DNA of 64,000 nucleotides from Blastopirellula marina DSM 3645 (GCF_000153105.1 NZ_CH672376.1:229660-293659); one strand, 5' to 3'; positions 17,736 to 26,641 are shown, numbered from the stretch's first letter. Notes: generated by a model not told the origin, from the letters alone. Made by a program: numbers and translations.

Positions 17736-19238
17736 ATGCACCGTTTCACTTCGCTGCTTTTGTTACTGGTTCTAACCGCCGGCGCGACGGCTGCTGAACT
17801 CCCTAACATCGTGATCTTGTACGCCGATGACATGGGCTACGGCGATCTGGGCGCCAACAATCCGGATTCCAAGATTCCAACTCCCCAGCTCGATCGCTTG
17901 GCGCGCGAAGGGATGCGTTTTACGGACGCTCATAGCTCGTCCGGCATTTGCACTCCCAGCCGTTACGCGCTGTTGACGGGTCGGTTTCATTGGCGAAAGT
18001 TTCACGGCATCGTCAACTCGTTTGACGCGCCGGTGCTCGATCCAGATGAATTGACGATCGCCGAGCTGCTGAAAGACAAAGGATATCGGACGGCCTGCAT
18101 CGGCAAGTGGCACCTCGGCTGGAACTGGGACGAAATTCGTAACCAAGAGGTGAAGCCGGAAAAGGATCAACGCGGACGCGACATCTATTCGCCTGCGGCG
18201 TTCGACTGGTCGAAGCCGATCAGCGGCGGGCCGTTGTCGCACGGATTCGATTATTACTTCGGCGATGACGTGCCGAACTTCCCGCCCTACGCGTGGTTTG
18301 AAAATGATCGGGTCATCACCGAGCCGACCGAGCCGCTCAGCATCACGCCGATGACCGCCGAAGGATCGTGGGAAGCGCGTCCCGGTCCGATGGTGAAAGA
18401 CTGGGATTTTTATCAGGTCGTTCCCCGTTTGACCGAGCGAACGGTCGAGTGGATCGGCCAGCAGAAAGAGGAGCAGGGCCCCTTCTTTTTGTACGTGCCG
18501 TTCAACTCGCCCCATGCGCCGATCGTGCCGACCGAAGAGTTTCGCGGTAAGTCGAAAGCAGGCGGCTTTGGCGACTATGTCGTGCAGACCGACGACAGCA
18601 TCGGCCGCATTTTAACCGCGCTCGACGAAAATGGTTTCGGCGAAAACACGCTGGTGATCTTCACCGCCGACAACGGCGCCGAGCGTTACGCCTACGATCG
18701 CGTTCGCAACTTCGATCATTGGAGTTCGGCTCCGCTGCGCGGCGTGAAGCGTGATTTGTACGAAGGGGGACATCATGTCCCGATGGTGGTCAAATGGCCT
18801 GGTCACGTGCAGCCCGGCACGACCAGCGATGCGCTGGTCAGTCAAGTCGATGTGTTGGCGAGCGTTGCGGAGATCGCGGGGTTTGAGTTGCCGCAAGACG
18901 CTGCGGACGACAGTTACAGTTTGCTGAATGTCTGGAAAGAGAACGATGCGAGCCCGCGTCAGAGCATCGTTCATAACACGATGGCCGGCCGGTTCGCCAT
19001 CCGTGACGGCGACTGGGTGCTGATCGCCGCGAAGTCGGGCGCTCATAGCAAAGTCCCGGCCTGGTTTGACAAGGCGCGCGGCTATATCGAAGACGATCTG
19101 CCAGGCGAGCTGTACAACCTGAAGTTGGACATCGCCCAAAAGCACAATCTGTACGCCGACCAACCAGAGAAGGTGAAAGAGCTGACGGAGCTGATGAATC
19201 AGATTCAGGCGGAAGGACAAGTGCGCAAAAAGTCATAG
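17736..19238 (+). CDS. Secreted sulfatase (formylglycine type)
   Basis: A 500-residue enzyme with signal peptide (cleavage after ~20). The metal-binding DD is at 31-32 and the sulfatase signature CTPSR at 72-76; Cys72 would be converted to formylglycine. The second signature region GYRTACIGKWHLG follows near 120-132, and ADNGAE near 310. Length and layout match type I sulfatases of the GalNAc-6-sulfatase/arylsulfatase A group, which are very numerous in Pirellulaceae and are used on sulfated algal polysaccharides. The exact substrate is unknown. It lies near an acyltransferase and a carbohydrate esterase. Confidence 0.93.
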   Translation: MHRFTSLLLLLVLTAGATAAELPNIVILYADDMGYGDLGANNPDSKIPTPQLDRLAREGMRFTDAHSSSGICTPSRYALLTGRFHWRKFHGIVNSFDAPVLDPDELTIAELLKDKGYRTACIGKWHLGWNWDEIRNQEVKPEKDQRGRDIYSPAAFDWSKPISGGPLSHGFDYYFGDDVPNFPPYAWFENDRVITEPTEPLSITPMTAEGSWEARPGPMVKDWDFYQVVPRLTERTVEWIGQQKEEQGPFFLYVPFNSPHAPIVPTEEFRGKSKAGGFGDYVVQTDDSIGRILTALDENGFGENTLVIFTADNGAERYAYDRVRNFDHWSSAPLRGVKRDLYEGGHHVPMVVKWPGHVQPGTTSDALVSQVDVLASVAEIAGFELPQDAADDSYSLLNVWKENDASPRQSIVHNTMAGRFAIRDGDWVLIAAKSGAHSKVPAWFDKARGYIEDDLPGELYNLKLDIAQKHNLYADQPEKVKELTELMNQIQAEGQVRKKS

Positions 19239-19366
19239 GTCACGCCGTGGCAATGACGCCCGGCGGCAAAGCAATCATGCTCGATCAGATCGCGCAACAA
19301 GATTGGCCGCTCGAAATCATGATCGTCGAGTTTTAGAAATCAACCTAGAGAGCAGTGACTCACGCG

Positions 19367-20095
19367 ATGAGCGAATTTGTCAAAACCGTTTTGACGCTGA
19401 TGCTTATCGGTTCCGTACTGATCGCGTCGATCGCTTGGTGGAATGACCGACCGAATGAAGTAGTTTGGACGGCTCGAATCGGCTTTTCCTTACTTGCAGC
19501 GGCGTTGTTCTCTGTATTGATCCGACGCAGGCGCCCGCAAGATCGGGCGACCGATTACTTGGCGGTATTCGGGGCTCGATATTTCAACCGGGATGGATTT
19601 TGCTTTGACATCGACGCCAGCGCCGACGATGGCGTTTGCTATCTCGTCATCGCCTATCAAAGTCAATACTCCAAGCGATCCGAGGGGAGAATCGCGATTC
19701 GTCCCACATCGGGTTCCTGGATGTCGCGACCGCAATTTGCATCGATCTGCGTCGACCTGGCGATCAACCCCGGGGAGTACGGCGTTCTTCGTCTGCCGGT
19801 TCCCGTTTCCAAAAAGCTGCAGGGGAAAACCGTGTCGTTCGAGATCGGAGCAGCGGTCTGTTATCCCGATGGAAAAGGAGAACGGCTGCGCTTTGCTGAC
19901 GGTGTGCTCCTGCGCGACAATCAAGAGTTTGGCGATACGTTCACGACAGAGGTTATAGACGCGGCGGCGGCAAGTCGGTTTGCTCTGACGAGTCCGGTTG
20001 TCATTCGTGTGCTGCTTCCCGCGGAAGTCGCAACTGAATTCAACCGTGACCAAACCATCGAACGCGAAACGGCTTGGACGTATGTTTCGGAATAG
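19367..20095 (+). CDS. Hypothetical membrane protein
   Basis: A 242-residue protein with two N-terminal membrane segments (~7-25 and ~36-52) separated by a short loop, followed by a basic RRRR stretch and a beta-rich domain of ~190 residues. I do not recognise the family. The ATG at 19367 is preferred; a GTG at 19355 is in frame but too close to its GAGAG element. The soluble part has several strand-like segments and conserved-looking PVPVSKKLQGK and ETAWTYVSE ends. It sits between the sulfatase and esterase genes; no functional link is shown. Confidence 0.6.
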   Translation: MSEFVKTVLTLMLIGSVLIASIAWWNDRPNEVVWTARIGFSLLAAALFSVLIRRRRPQDRATDYLAVFGARYFNRDGFCFDIDASADDGVCYLVIAYQSQYSKRSEGRIAIRPTSGSWMSRPQFASICVDLAINPGEYGVLRLPVPVSKKLQGKTVSFEIGAAVCYPDGKGERLRFADGVLLRDNQEFGDTFTTEVIDAAAASRFALTSPVVIRVLLPAEVATEFNRDQTIERETAWTYVSE

Positions 20096-20182
20096 GCGTC
20101 GTCTACGTGCGCTGTAGCGAGGCGCAGACGGGTCAACTAAAGTGAAGGGCTTCCCGCCCAGCTTCCTATCGGAGTTCTTCCT

Positions 20183-21064
20183 ATGCTCACTTTGCGTTTG
20201 TTCGTTGCCATCTTGGTGCTCACTAGCGCTTCGATTGCACTCGCCGCACAGCCGCACGTCTACCTTCTTTCGGGCCAGTCGAACATGCAGGGGATCGGCA
20301 AGCTCGCCGATTTGCCAGAGAGCGTACCGCACGAGATGCCGCACGCGTTCTTCTGGAATGGTAAGACGTTCGAACCGCTGGTGCTGGGAAAAACCAAAAT
20401 CTCGACGAGGGCCGGCGAATTTGGTCCGGAGGTTGGTTTCGCGTTACAGATGGCGAGCGCCGAGCACCCGGTCTATCTGATCAAGTATCACGCGAGCGGG
20501 ATGCCGCTCTATCATGGTTGGAACGGCGGAACTTGGGCGGGTACCGAGCCGGGGCCGAAGCGCCGCAACTTTTATCCCGGCGCCGCCGCCGCTGATCCGA
20601 ATGTCGGCACGCTCTATCAACAGATGCTGAAGATGTATCGCACCGGTTTGGCCCAACTCGCCAAGCAAGGGGAAGCGCCGCAGGTGAAAGGTTTTCTTTG
20701 GATGCAGGGCGAAATGGACGCCAAAGGGAAAGAGTCGGCCATCACCTATGCCGCGAATCTAAAACGTCTGCGCGATCGTTTGGCCGCTGATCTAAAGCTC
20801 GACGCCAACCTACCGATGGTCTATGGCCAAGTGTTGCCGCACGAACCGGCCCATGCTCGTTTCACGCATCGGACCGAAACGCGACAGCAGATGGCCGACG
20901 CCGACGCGGACTCCGGCAAACCGGAAGCGATCACCGCCGCCAAAATGGTTTCGACCGACGGTTTTGAAGTTTTGCCAGATACCGTCCACTACAGCGCCGC
21001 AGGACAGCTTCGGCTGGGCGAAGCGATGGCGGCAGCGATGAAACCGTTGGTCGAAGCAAAGTAG
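20183..21064 (+). CDS. Secreted sialate O-acetylesterase-like carbohydrate esterase (CE6/SASA)
   Basis: A 293-residue protein with a signal peptide (~1-22). The block-I serine motif GQSNMQG is at 31-37 (Ser33 nucleophile) and the C-terminal DTVHYSAAG at 266-274 gives the catalytic Asp and His, so the SGNH-type triad is complete. WMQGEMD near 173 is also typical. This is the DUF303/SASA group, which removes acetyl groups from xylan or sialic acids. Together with the sulfatase it fits breakdown of decorated polysaccharides outside the cytoplasm. The gene end faces the copper-storage-like gene, with a palindromic repeat between them. Confidence 0.92.
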   Translation: MLTLRLFVAILVLTSASIALAAQPHVYLLSGQSNMQGIGKLADLPESVPHEMPHAFFWNGKTFEPLVLGKTKISTRAGEFGPEVGFALQMASAEHPVYLIKYHASGMPLYHGWNGGTWAGTEPGPKRRNFYPGAAAADPNVGTLYQQMLKMYRTGLAQLAKQGEAPQVKGFLWMQGEMDAKGKESAITYAANLKRLRDRLAADLKLDANLPMVYGQVLPHEPAHARFTHRTETRQQMADADADSGKPEAITAAKMVSTDGFEVLPDTVHYSAAGQLRLGEAMAAAMKPLVEAK

Positions 21065-21110
21065 AGCAGAGCTGGCCGCTATGCTGCTCTATCGGACGAG
21101 CGGCCTCTTC

Positions 21111-21204
21111 GTAGCCCGCTGCGCAAGCGAGGGAAATGCGGTCGGCTGCTTCGAGCCATATTAGAAGCGCCGAGCGATTTTCCCTCGCTCGCGCCTCAGG
21201 CTAC
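21111..21204. repeat. Palindromic dispersed repeat between convergent genes
   Basis: GTAGCCCGCTGCGCAAGCG... (21111-21136) pairs with its diverged inverted copy at 21178-21204 (ending GCGCCTCAGGCTAC), giving a long imperfect hairpin with a ~41-base loop. The core GAGGCGC-AGC-GAGGGAA recurs at 42761-42893, 61951-61993 and 63960-64000. Its place between two gene ends resembles REP/BIME elements. Confidence 0.7.
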
Positions 21205-21259
21205 AAAGAATAGTGGGCGCTTACAACGCTTCATCGCGCACCTTCACCGCTTCGTCCTA

Positions 21260-21598
21260 CTACGCATGCACGCCGCTCATCGTACGGCATTCATGAGCGC
21301 AGCGACGACACGCTTCGGCGCACTTTTGACAATGGTCCATTTCATGCTTTTCACACTCGGCGGCGCAGGCGTCGCAGATCTTGGCGCAAACGTCGCAAAC
21401 TTCTTCGATAAAGAGGGAGCCGCGGCTCATGAATGCGGCCGCCATCCAGCACGCTTCGGCGCAGTCGCGATCGGTTTGAATACACGCGGCCATCGGCGTG
21501 ACGTCGCTCTCGCGTAAACAAGATTGAGCGCAATGCTCGCACGCATGCGCACAACGAATGCAAGCTTCAATACAATCGCGGAATTTATCAGTCGACAT
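21260..21598 (-). CDS. DUF326 Cys-rich four-helix-bundle copper-binding protein
   Basis: A 112-residue protein with 19 Cys in repeated CxxxC spacing (CIEACIRCAHACEHC and similar), as in the Csp copper-storage family, where four helices line a core of Cu(I)-thiolate sites. I start at the ATG at 21598, seven bases after AAGGAG; an upstream in-frame start at 21622 lacks this. There is no signal peptide, so it should be cytosolic, like Csp3. Copper storage or buffering is expected from the family. No copper regulator or P-type ATPase is adjacent. Confidence 0.9.
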   Translation of the reverse strand: MSTDKFRDCIEACIRCAHACEHCAQSCLRESDVTPMAACIQTDRDCAEACWMAAAFMSRGSLFIEEVCDVCAKICDACAAECEKHEMDHCQKCAEACRRCAHECRTMSGVHA

Positions 21599-21916
21599 TC
21601 TTTTCTCCTTGGGGGACGCCAAGATTGCAAAGTGTTCTGACGCACTTGCGCCGACGGACTTCGATCTGCAAACAACGCGCCAGACTTCCCAATCATCGCG
21701 AGATCATCGCAAATCGTTGGCAATAGGAACGATAGGTGCAAGCGGCGGAACGATCGCTTCCCTTGCGGACAAATGAGGATGCGCCGGTGACGACCGCGCT
21801 GAACGCTGAGCGGTCGCCGCGCGGTTCGTGCAAATCAACGAACACGAATTCGAGAACTTGAATGCGAAAGAATGAGATTGGTTGGGGAGCGGCGAGTTTG
21901 GCAGGTACAGTTGGCC

Positions 21917-22597
21917 CTACGATTTGCGTGCGGCCCAAGTCCAATGTCGGTCGCTCGTGAGTTGAACGGTCTCGGGGGCGAACCCGAGCGGGGTGATGAG
22001 CTCGCGGATCTCATCGAGCGTCAACGCGGCTCGAAGCGAATCGCCAAAGAGTCGGCGCTCGGTTTCGTTGGCGCCGCCGTAGGTTTCTACGAGACGCGTT
22101 AGTTCCTCTTCGCTCTGGGGGCGCAGCAAGTCGCGGACGAAGATCATCCCTTGGGGGCGGGTCACGCGGACGATCTCTTGCAACGTCGGCAGCGGATCTT
22201 CCAGATGATGCACAATGCTGTTGGAGATCACCAGATCAAACATTTCATTTTCGTAACCGGTGTCAGCCGCATCGATATGCGCCAGCTGAATCCGGTCGAG
22301 CATGCCGTCCATGTCGACATTCGCTTTCGCCAAAGTCAGCATCGCCGTCGACATGTCGATCGCCATCACGCGCGCCATCGGCAATTTTTGGCAGAGCGCG
22401 ATCGGTATCAACGCGGTGCCGGTACCGACATCCAGCACATCATGAAACGAGCCCTCGGTCGCCGAGGGATCGAGCGGGAAGGTGGCGCAGAGGTCCGCGA
22501 CAAACTGAGCGTTGACCGCCGAATGATCCATCGCGTCGTAGGCGGACGCTTCCTGCGGATTGTCCATCACCTCGTCTTCTAGGATGCGAATGATCAT
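21917..22597 (-). CDS. Class I SAM-dependent methyltransferase
   Basis: A 226-residue protein with the SAM-binding motif I VLDVGTGTALIPIAL, acidic motif MAIDMS and a later motif FDLVISNSIVHHLED, a typical class I methyltransferase of the UbiE/Coq5-like group. The start ATG overlaps the stop of the upstream permease gene by four bases (ATGA, 22594-22597), so translation is probably coupled. The next upstream GTG/ATG choices would extend into that gene. The substrate is unknown; the tight coupling with a purine/uracil-type permease is unusual. Confidence 0.85.
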   Translation of the reverse strand: MIIRILEDEVMDNPQEASAYDAMDHSAVNAQFVADLCATFPLDPSATEGSFHDVLDVGTGTALIPIALCQKLPMARVMAIDMSTAMLTLAKANVDMDGMLDRIQLAHIDAADTGYENEMFDLVISNSIVHHLEDPLPTLQEIVRVTRPQGMIFVRDLLRPQSEEELTRLVETYGGANETERRLFGDSLRAALTLDEIRELITPLGFAPETVQLTSDRHWTWAARKS

Positions 22598-24327
22598 GTC
22601 GTCTCTTTCCAATCGTCTGTCGATTCTAACTCGGGCGATTCTTCTGGGCGACAAAAGTGAAAGAGGACCAACACCGCCGCCGCCGATAAATAGGCGGCCA
22701 GCATATAGACCGGCGTTTGGCCCGCCGAGGTCGCCGGAAACTGTTCAACCGCCCAAGGCAATACTACCGGGCTGCCCGGCAATGGGGAATGGATCACCCC
22801 GAAGAGGGCGAATAGCCCGCATGCGACGAAGAACCCCGCCGCCGTCAGCAAGCGGCGATCAATAATCATCGCCAGCGCTGACGCCCATAGCAAACTGGTC
22901 AGGATGAACCCGCCGGACAGCATGCGCAGCGTTTGCAGTTTTACGCCGAGCGGGCCAAAGAAGTTCCCTTGCGAAATCGATTGAATGGTTTCAGCAGAGG
23001 CTTTCACCTTGTCGAGTCCCTCGGTGTCGGTCGGCAGTTGCTCAATCGCCGCCAACAATTGCGCCGACTGCCCCAAGTACTGACCCTGAGCATCGTCCAC
23101 AAAGACCAGCACCAAAGCGGCCAGCGCCGGAACGCAAGCCAGCGATAACGCCGCGTAATGCTTTTTGGAAGTCGCGAGAAAACTTTGCGCGGTGATCTCA
23201 AGCCCGATGAAGACCAGGATGGGGAAGACCGTCGACTTGGGAACGAGCCAATAGAGATAGCCGAAGTAACCCAGCGTGCCGGCGCCGCCGACAAAGATGG
23301 CGGTGGCCAACACATAAGCGGAACGGCCCCCCATCGCTTTGTACGCTGGGTGCCCGATGTAGGGAGTGGTTTGAATCACGCCGCCGCAAAGTCCGGCGAT
23401 CAACGTGGCGATCGCTTCGACCAAGATGATGCGGTCGGTGTCGTACTCGTCGCCGACGGCCGCGGCGCTTTCGACGCAATCAATGCCGCCGATGACGGTT
23501 CCCAGTGCGAACGGGATCACGACCGGCAGATAATGGAGCGCATCGCCGAACTGGGCGAGCCAGCCAAACCGAAAGACGGCCAACCAGTCAGTCGGCAACA
23601 GACCTTCGCGTGGATTAAACGGCATCTCCTCCTGCGCCGCGCCCAAGATCCCAAGCGCCGACATGACGTAATAGATCGTCCCCGCGATCAACAGCGCCGC
23701 CAGCGCGCCAGGGATCTGCTTGGGCAAACCAATGCGAGCGACCAAGGTGGTCAAGATAATCGCGAGCGCCGTCATGCCGACGACGGGGTAGTGCATCGCT
23801 TCGACAAACGGCAGAAAGCTAATCAGCACCAGCGCCACCGCCGCTAGCGAGCCAAGCAAACCGGCCCGCGGGAGGAACTTGCGAATCCAACCTGATCCGC
23901 AGGCGCACAAGACTTTGAACAAGCCGCTGATTACGATCGAGCAAATCCCGATGTGCCACGTATAAACAGCGGCCTCTTCGACATTGAGTTGTAAAATGTG
24001 CTGAGCGTGGTTAAAGGCCGGTCCCAATACAAAGAAAACCATGCCAAACGTGCTGGGCGTGTCGAGCCCTAAAGGCATAGCAGTTACATCGTTACGGCCC
24101 GTTCTCTTGGCCAGCGCCAGGGCCATAAAGAAGAAGGCCAGGTCCCCGACAAACACTCCAATCGCGGTTCCCGGAGCCATATGCGAGATCGCGAAGTTTG
24201 TAGGAAAGTTAAAAACCGTTGCTAGCAGTCCAATCGTCAAAAGCAGATCGGCGATGTTATCTAACATCAAGCCAAAGAACGCGTTAACGTCGCCAGCAGC
24301 CGCCCAGCGGGGATGCTTGTTCTTCAT
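22594..24327 (-). CDS. NCS2-type xanthine/uracil permease-like transporter
   Basis: A 577-residue integral membrane protein with at least twelve hydrophobic segments. The motif GGIDCVESAAAVGDEYDTDR and the following GGVIQTTPYIGHPAYKAMG recall the AzgA/NCS2 nucleobase permease core, though it is longer than usual, with an extra ~60-residue polar loop (about 430-490) before the last membrane segments. I chose the ATG at 24327, preceded by AGGG at good spacing; a GTG at 24345 is possible. It overlaps the methyltransferase start by four bases. The substrate may not be a nucleobase; only the fold is supported. Confidence 0.72.
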   Translation of the reverse strand: MKNKHPRWAAAGDVNAFFGLMLDNIADLLLTIGLLATVFNFPTNFAISHMAPGTAIGVFVGDLAFFFMALALAKRTGRNDVTAMPLGLDTPSTFGMVFFVLGPAFNHAQHILQLNVEEAAVYTWHIGICSIVISGLFKVLCACGSGWIRKFLPRAGLLGSLAAVALVLISFLPFVEAMHYPVVGMTALAIILTTLVARIGLPKQIPGALAALLIAGTIYYVMSALGILGAAQEEMPFNPREGLLPTDWLAVFRFGWLAQFGDALHYLPVVIPFALGTVIGGIDCVESAAAVGDEYDTDRIILVEAIATLIAGLCGGVIQTTPYIGHPAYKAMGGRSAYVLATAIFVGGAGTLGYFGYLYWLVPKSTVFPILVFIGLEITAQSFLATSKKHYAALSLACVPALAALVLVFVDDAQGQYLGQSAQLLAAIEQLPTDTEGLDKVKASAETIQSISQGNFFGPLGVKLQTLRMLSGGFILTSLLWASALAMIIDRRLLTAAGFFVACGLFALFGVIHSPLPGSPVVLPWAVEQFPATSAGQTPVYMLAAYLSAAAVLVLFHFCRPEESPELESTDDWKETT

Positions 24328-24338
24328 TTTTGGCTGCC

Positions 24339-24355
24339 CTGGCACGGTGTTTGCA
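24339..24355 (+). promoter_or_regulatory. Sigma-54 (-24/-12) promoter candidate
   Basis: CTGGCACGGTGTTTGCA matches the sigma-54 consensus YTGGCACGRNNNTTGCW at every defined position. It points towards the ECF sigma gene at 24576, with an expected start of transcription near 24366 and a ~210-base leader. It also overlaps the 5' end of the divergent permease gene. By consensus length a chance match in 64 kb is unlikely, but use is not proven. Confidence 0.55.
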
Positions 24356-24575
24356 ATTAGTCCGATCGTGAGTTTAGGAGGCTAGTCGCACGCTGTCAAA
24401 TCGGCGGATTTTGCTCCATAAGAGCGTTTGCTGCGATCATTCATGGTAGGATGGCCGGCAATCAGATCCGACGACAAGCGAGCGACGATCCAAGAGGACT
24501 TCCGGCAGCCCGGAAGAAATCTGGGCCTTTTTGGAATGGATGTCGAACCGTCGCCCACTTGCCGCGTAAGTAATC

Positions 24576-25229
24576 ATGACAGCCACACTTGAAATGACGC
24601 AGAGCGCTTCGGAGTTTACCTACCTCGAACCGATGTCCGACGAAGAATTGATTCTCGGATACCGGGAAACGGGGGATCGTGAGCTATTTGAAAGCCTCGT
24701 CAACCGTTACGAGCGGGAGTTGTTCAACTACCTCAGGCGCTATTTGAATGACGCAGAAATGGCGGAAGACACGTTTCAGGCCACTTTTTTACAAGTGCAC
24801 CTGAAGTGTGATTCTTTTGAGGAAGGACGAAGATTCCGTCCTTGGCTCTACACGATCGCCACCAATCAGGCGATCGACGCCCAGCGTCGTTCAAAACGGC
24901 ATCGGATGGTCAGTTTAGACCGAACCGGTCGCGAAGATTCCGATGACATCGGAGGCTTGGTCGACCTGTTGGTCAGCGGTGAACCGGCTCCTGCCACGCA
25001 GATTGACGATGCCGAGCGCGAAATGTACATGCAAGAGGCGGTCAAACAATTGCCGGAAACGTTGCAGGAAGTCGTGATCCTGGTTTACTACCAAGGTCTG
25101 AAATACCGCGAAGCGGCTGACATCCTGGGCATTCCGGTGGGAACCGTCAAAAGCCGACTGCATTCCGCCGTTCTCAAGCTGACGGAAGCTTGGAACCGCA
25201 CTTACGCCAGCAACGACCATGATGCGTGA
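24576..25229 (+). CDS. ECF-type RNA polymerase sigma factor
   Basis: A 217-residue sigma factor. Region 2 (~30-105) has LVNRYERELFNYLRRYL, the DTFQATFLQV core-binding part and RFRPWLYTIATNQAIDAQR. Region 4 (~155-210) has LPETLQEVVILVYYQGLKYREAADILG and the recognition helix VGTVKSRLHSA. The first ~20 residues are an extension with no fold. The next gene overlaps the end by 11 bases and encodes an anti-sigma-like membrane protein, so the two are co-expressed and probably partners. A sigma-54 promoter candidate lies ~220 bases upstream. Confidence 0.93.
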   Translation: MTATLEMTQSASEFTYLEPMSDEELILGYRETGDRELFESLVNRYERELFNYLRRYLNDAEMAEDTFQATFLQVHLKCDSFEEGRRFRPWLYTIATNQAIDAQRRSKRHRMVSLDRTGREDSDDIGGLVDLLVSGEPAPATQIDDAEREMYMQEAVKQLPETLQEVVILVYYQGLKYREAADILGIPVGTVKSRLHSAVLKLTEAWNRTYASNDHDA

Positions 25230-26256
25230 CAATCTACTCGGTTATCTGCTAAACGCCCTCGAAGAGGACGAAGCGCGCGACGTCGAAGTGATGGCCGAGC
25301 GCTCCCCGGAAACCCAACAACAGTTACAGCGACTTCAGTCGCACGTCGATCTGCTGGAAAACAGCTGGGTCGATGTCGCTCCGCCCGCCGGATTAGCCGC
25401 GCGGGCTTGTGCGTTTCTTGATACGCCGGTTGGTCGCAAATCTTCATCTGCCGAAAGCTCTGCGGCGGCGACGAAGGAACTGGATGAGACGCCGATGGAG
25501 GATCGTCCCATCGCCAAAGGTAGCCGCGCATTTGGCGCGCTGACCTCTGAGTCATCGCGGTTCACCATGGCCGATATGTTGGTCGCCGCCGGCGCTTGCC
25601 TGGCCGCGGCAGTCATCTTCTTCCCGGCTTTGGCCAGCAGTCGCATGTTGGCGTCCCGTTTGCAGTGCGAAAACAACCTGCATCAAGTCGGCATGGCGCT
25701 GCACGAGTTCGCCTATCAAAACAAGCAGCAATCCTATCCCGCGATCGACACCGATGGCCCCGCCGACTTTGCCGGATCGTTTGGTCTGCCGCTGGTCGAG
25801 CAAGGCTTTTTGAAATCGCCCGAGTATCTGAGCTGTGCGGCCAATCGCCCAAAGAACGACAAGTTCCGCTTGCCGACGCTCCAAGAAGTCGCCCAGGCCG
25901 CGCCGGACAAAATTCCTGGTCTCCACTCCAATTTTGAACTGGTCTACAACTACAACCTTGGTTCGCAGAAGAACGGCCGGGTCATCCCGCCGAGAATGCA
26001 GGGCCGCTCCGATTATCCGGTCGCATCGGATATCGTGCGTGTGGGGGACAAGGGAAATCTCGCCCCCAACGGACACGGAGTAACCGGGGTCAATATTCTC
26101 TTCGATGATGGCCGCGTCGAATTCATCCGCTTGGATGAGATTCCGGAACTGGTCCGTCAGTACTATTTCAACGACCTGGGCAAAGTGGAAGCCGGCGTCA
26201 ACGAGAACGATCCCGTCCTCGGCAGCGGCTTCACCAAGGCGCTCGCAGGGCGCTAA
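25219..26256 (+). CDS. Anti-sigma-like membrane protein with DUF1559-like outer domain
   Basis: A 345-residue protein overlapping the sigma gene (ATG at 25219 or 25222). Residues 1-50 are an acidic helical segment (LLGYLLNALEEDEARDVE) of the kind found in anti-sigma factors without zinc. One membrane helix is at ~119-140. The outer part resembles DUF1559 proteins: CENNLHQVGMALHEF at 150-164 corresponds to their [16 protein letters not shown] motif, and HGVTGVNILFDDG at 287-299 to their H-X9-DG signature with one extra residue. There is no prepilin leader. A one-pass anti-sigma sensor whose outer domain derives from the pilin-like family is my inference. Confidence 0.72.
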   Translation: MMRDNLLGYLLNALEEDEARDVEVMAERSPETQQQLQRLQSHVDLLENSWVDVAPPAGLAARACAFLDTPVGRKSSSAESSAAATKELDETPMEDRPIAKGSRAFGALTSESSRFTMADMLVAAGACLAAAVIFFPALASSRMLASRLQCENNLHQVGMALHEFAYQNKQQSYPAIDTDGPADFAGSFGLPLVEQGFLKSPEYLSCAANRPKNDKFRLPTLQEVAQAAPDKIPGLHSNFELVYNYNLGSQKNGRVIPPRMQGRSDYPVASDIVRVGDKGNLAPNGHGVTGVNILFDDGRVEFIRLDEIPELVRQYYFNDLGKVEAGVNENDPVLGSGFTKALAGR

Positions 26257-26389
26257 GTTCTGGCGAATTCAGAAAAATAACGGAATTGAACGTTACATAA
26301 ACGTAGATTCCAGATAGATTAGGGGAGCTTCGCCCAAGCGAGGTTGCTCATCCCCCCCGGAATTCTTAGCTTTTTTCGATTGATACACC

Positions 26390-26641
26390 ATGCGCCGCAC
26401 CGGCGAATCGACGACGATTTATTCGCGTACGTTGCTGATCCAAGACTCTTTACGGCTTGGTTTCTTCATCGGCGCTGGGCTCGGCATTTTGGCCGGCGCA
26501 GCGTTCGGCGTCTATCTGCATGAAAACCTCCTCTGCCAAGCGATCGGCCTCGGCCTCGGCGGCAGTCTGGGTTCGCTGAATGGCTGGAGAGTGGGACTAA
26601 AGCGAGCCCGGTTGGCGGCCCAGCAGGTCTCGGTTGGGTAG
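26390..26641 (+). CDS. Small membrane protein, hypothetical
   Basis: An 83-residue protein with two Gly-rich hydrophobic segments (~22-41 and ~48-63; GAGLGILAGAAFGVYL and AIGLGLGGSLGSLNG) and a basic end. The Gly zipper pattern resembles small glycine-zipper membrane proteins. No Shine-Dalgarno sequence is clear. It lies 133 bases after the anti-sigma-like gene and could be in its transcript. Confidence 0.55.
   Translation: MRRTGESTTIYSRTLLIQDSLRLGFFIGAGLGILAGAAFGVYLHENLLCQAIGLGLGGSLGSLNGWRVGLKRARLAAQQVSVG

Noticed and set aside
19247..19336. 29-codon frame after the sulfatase gene, possible gene remnant
   Set aside because: Too short, no ribosome-binding site and no recognisable family; kept only as a possibility.
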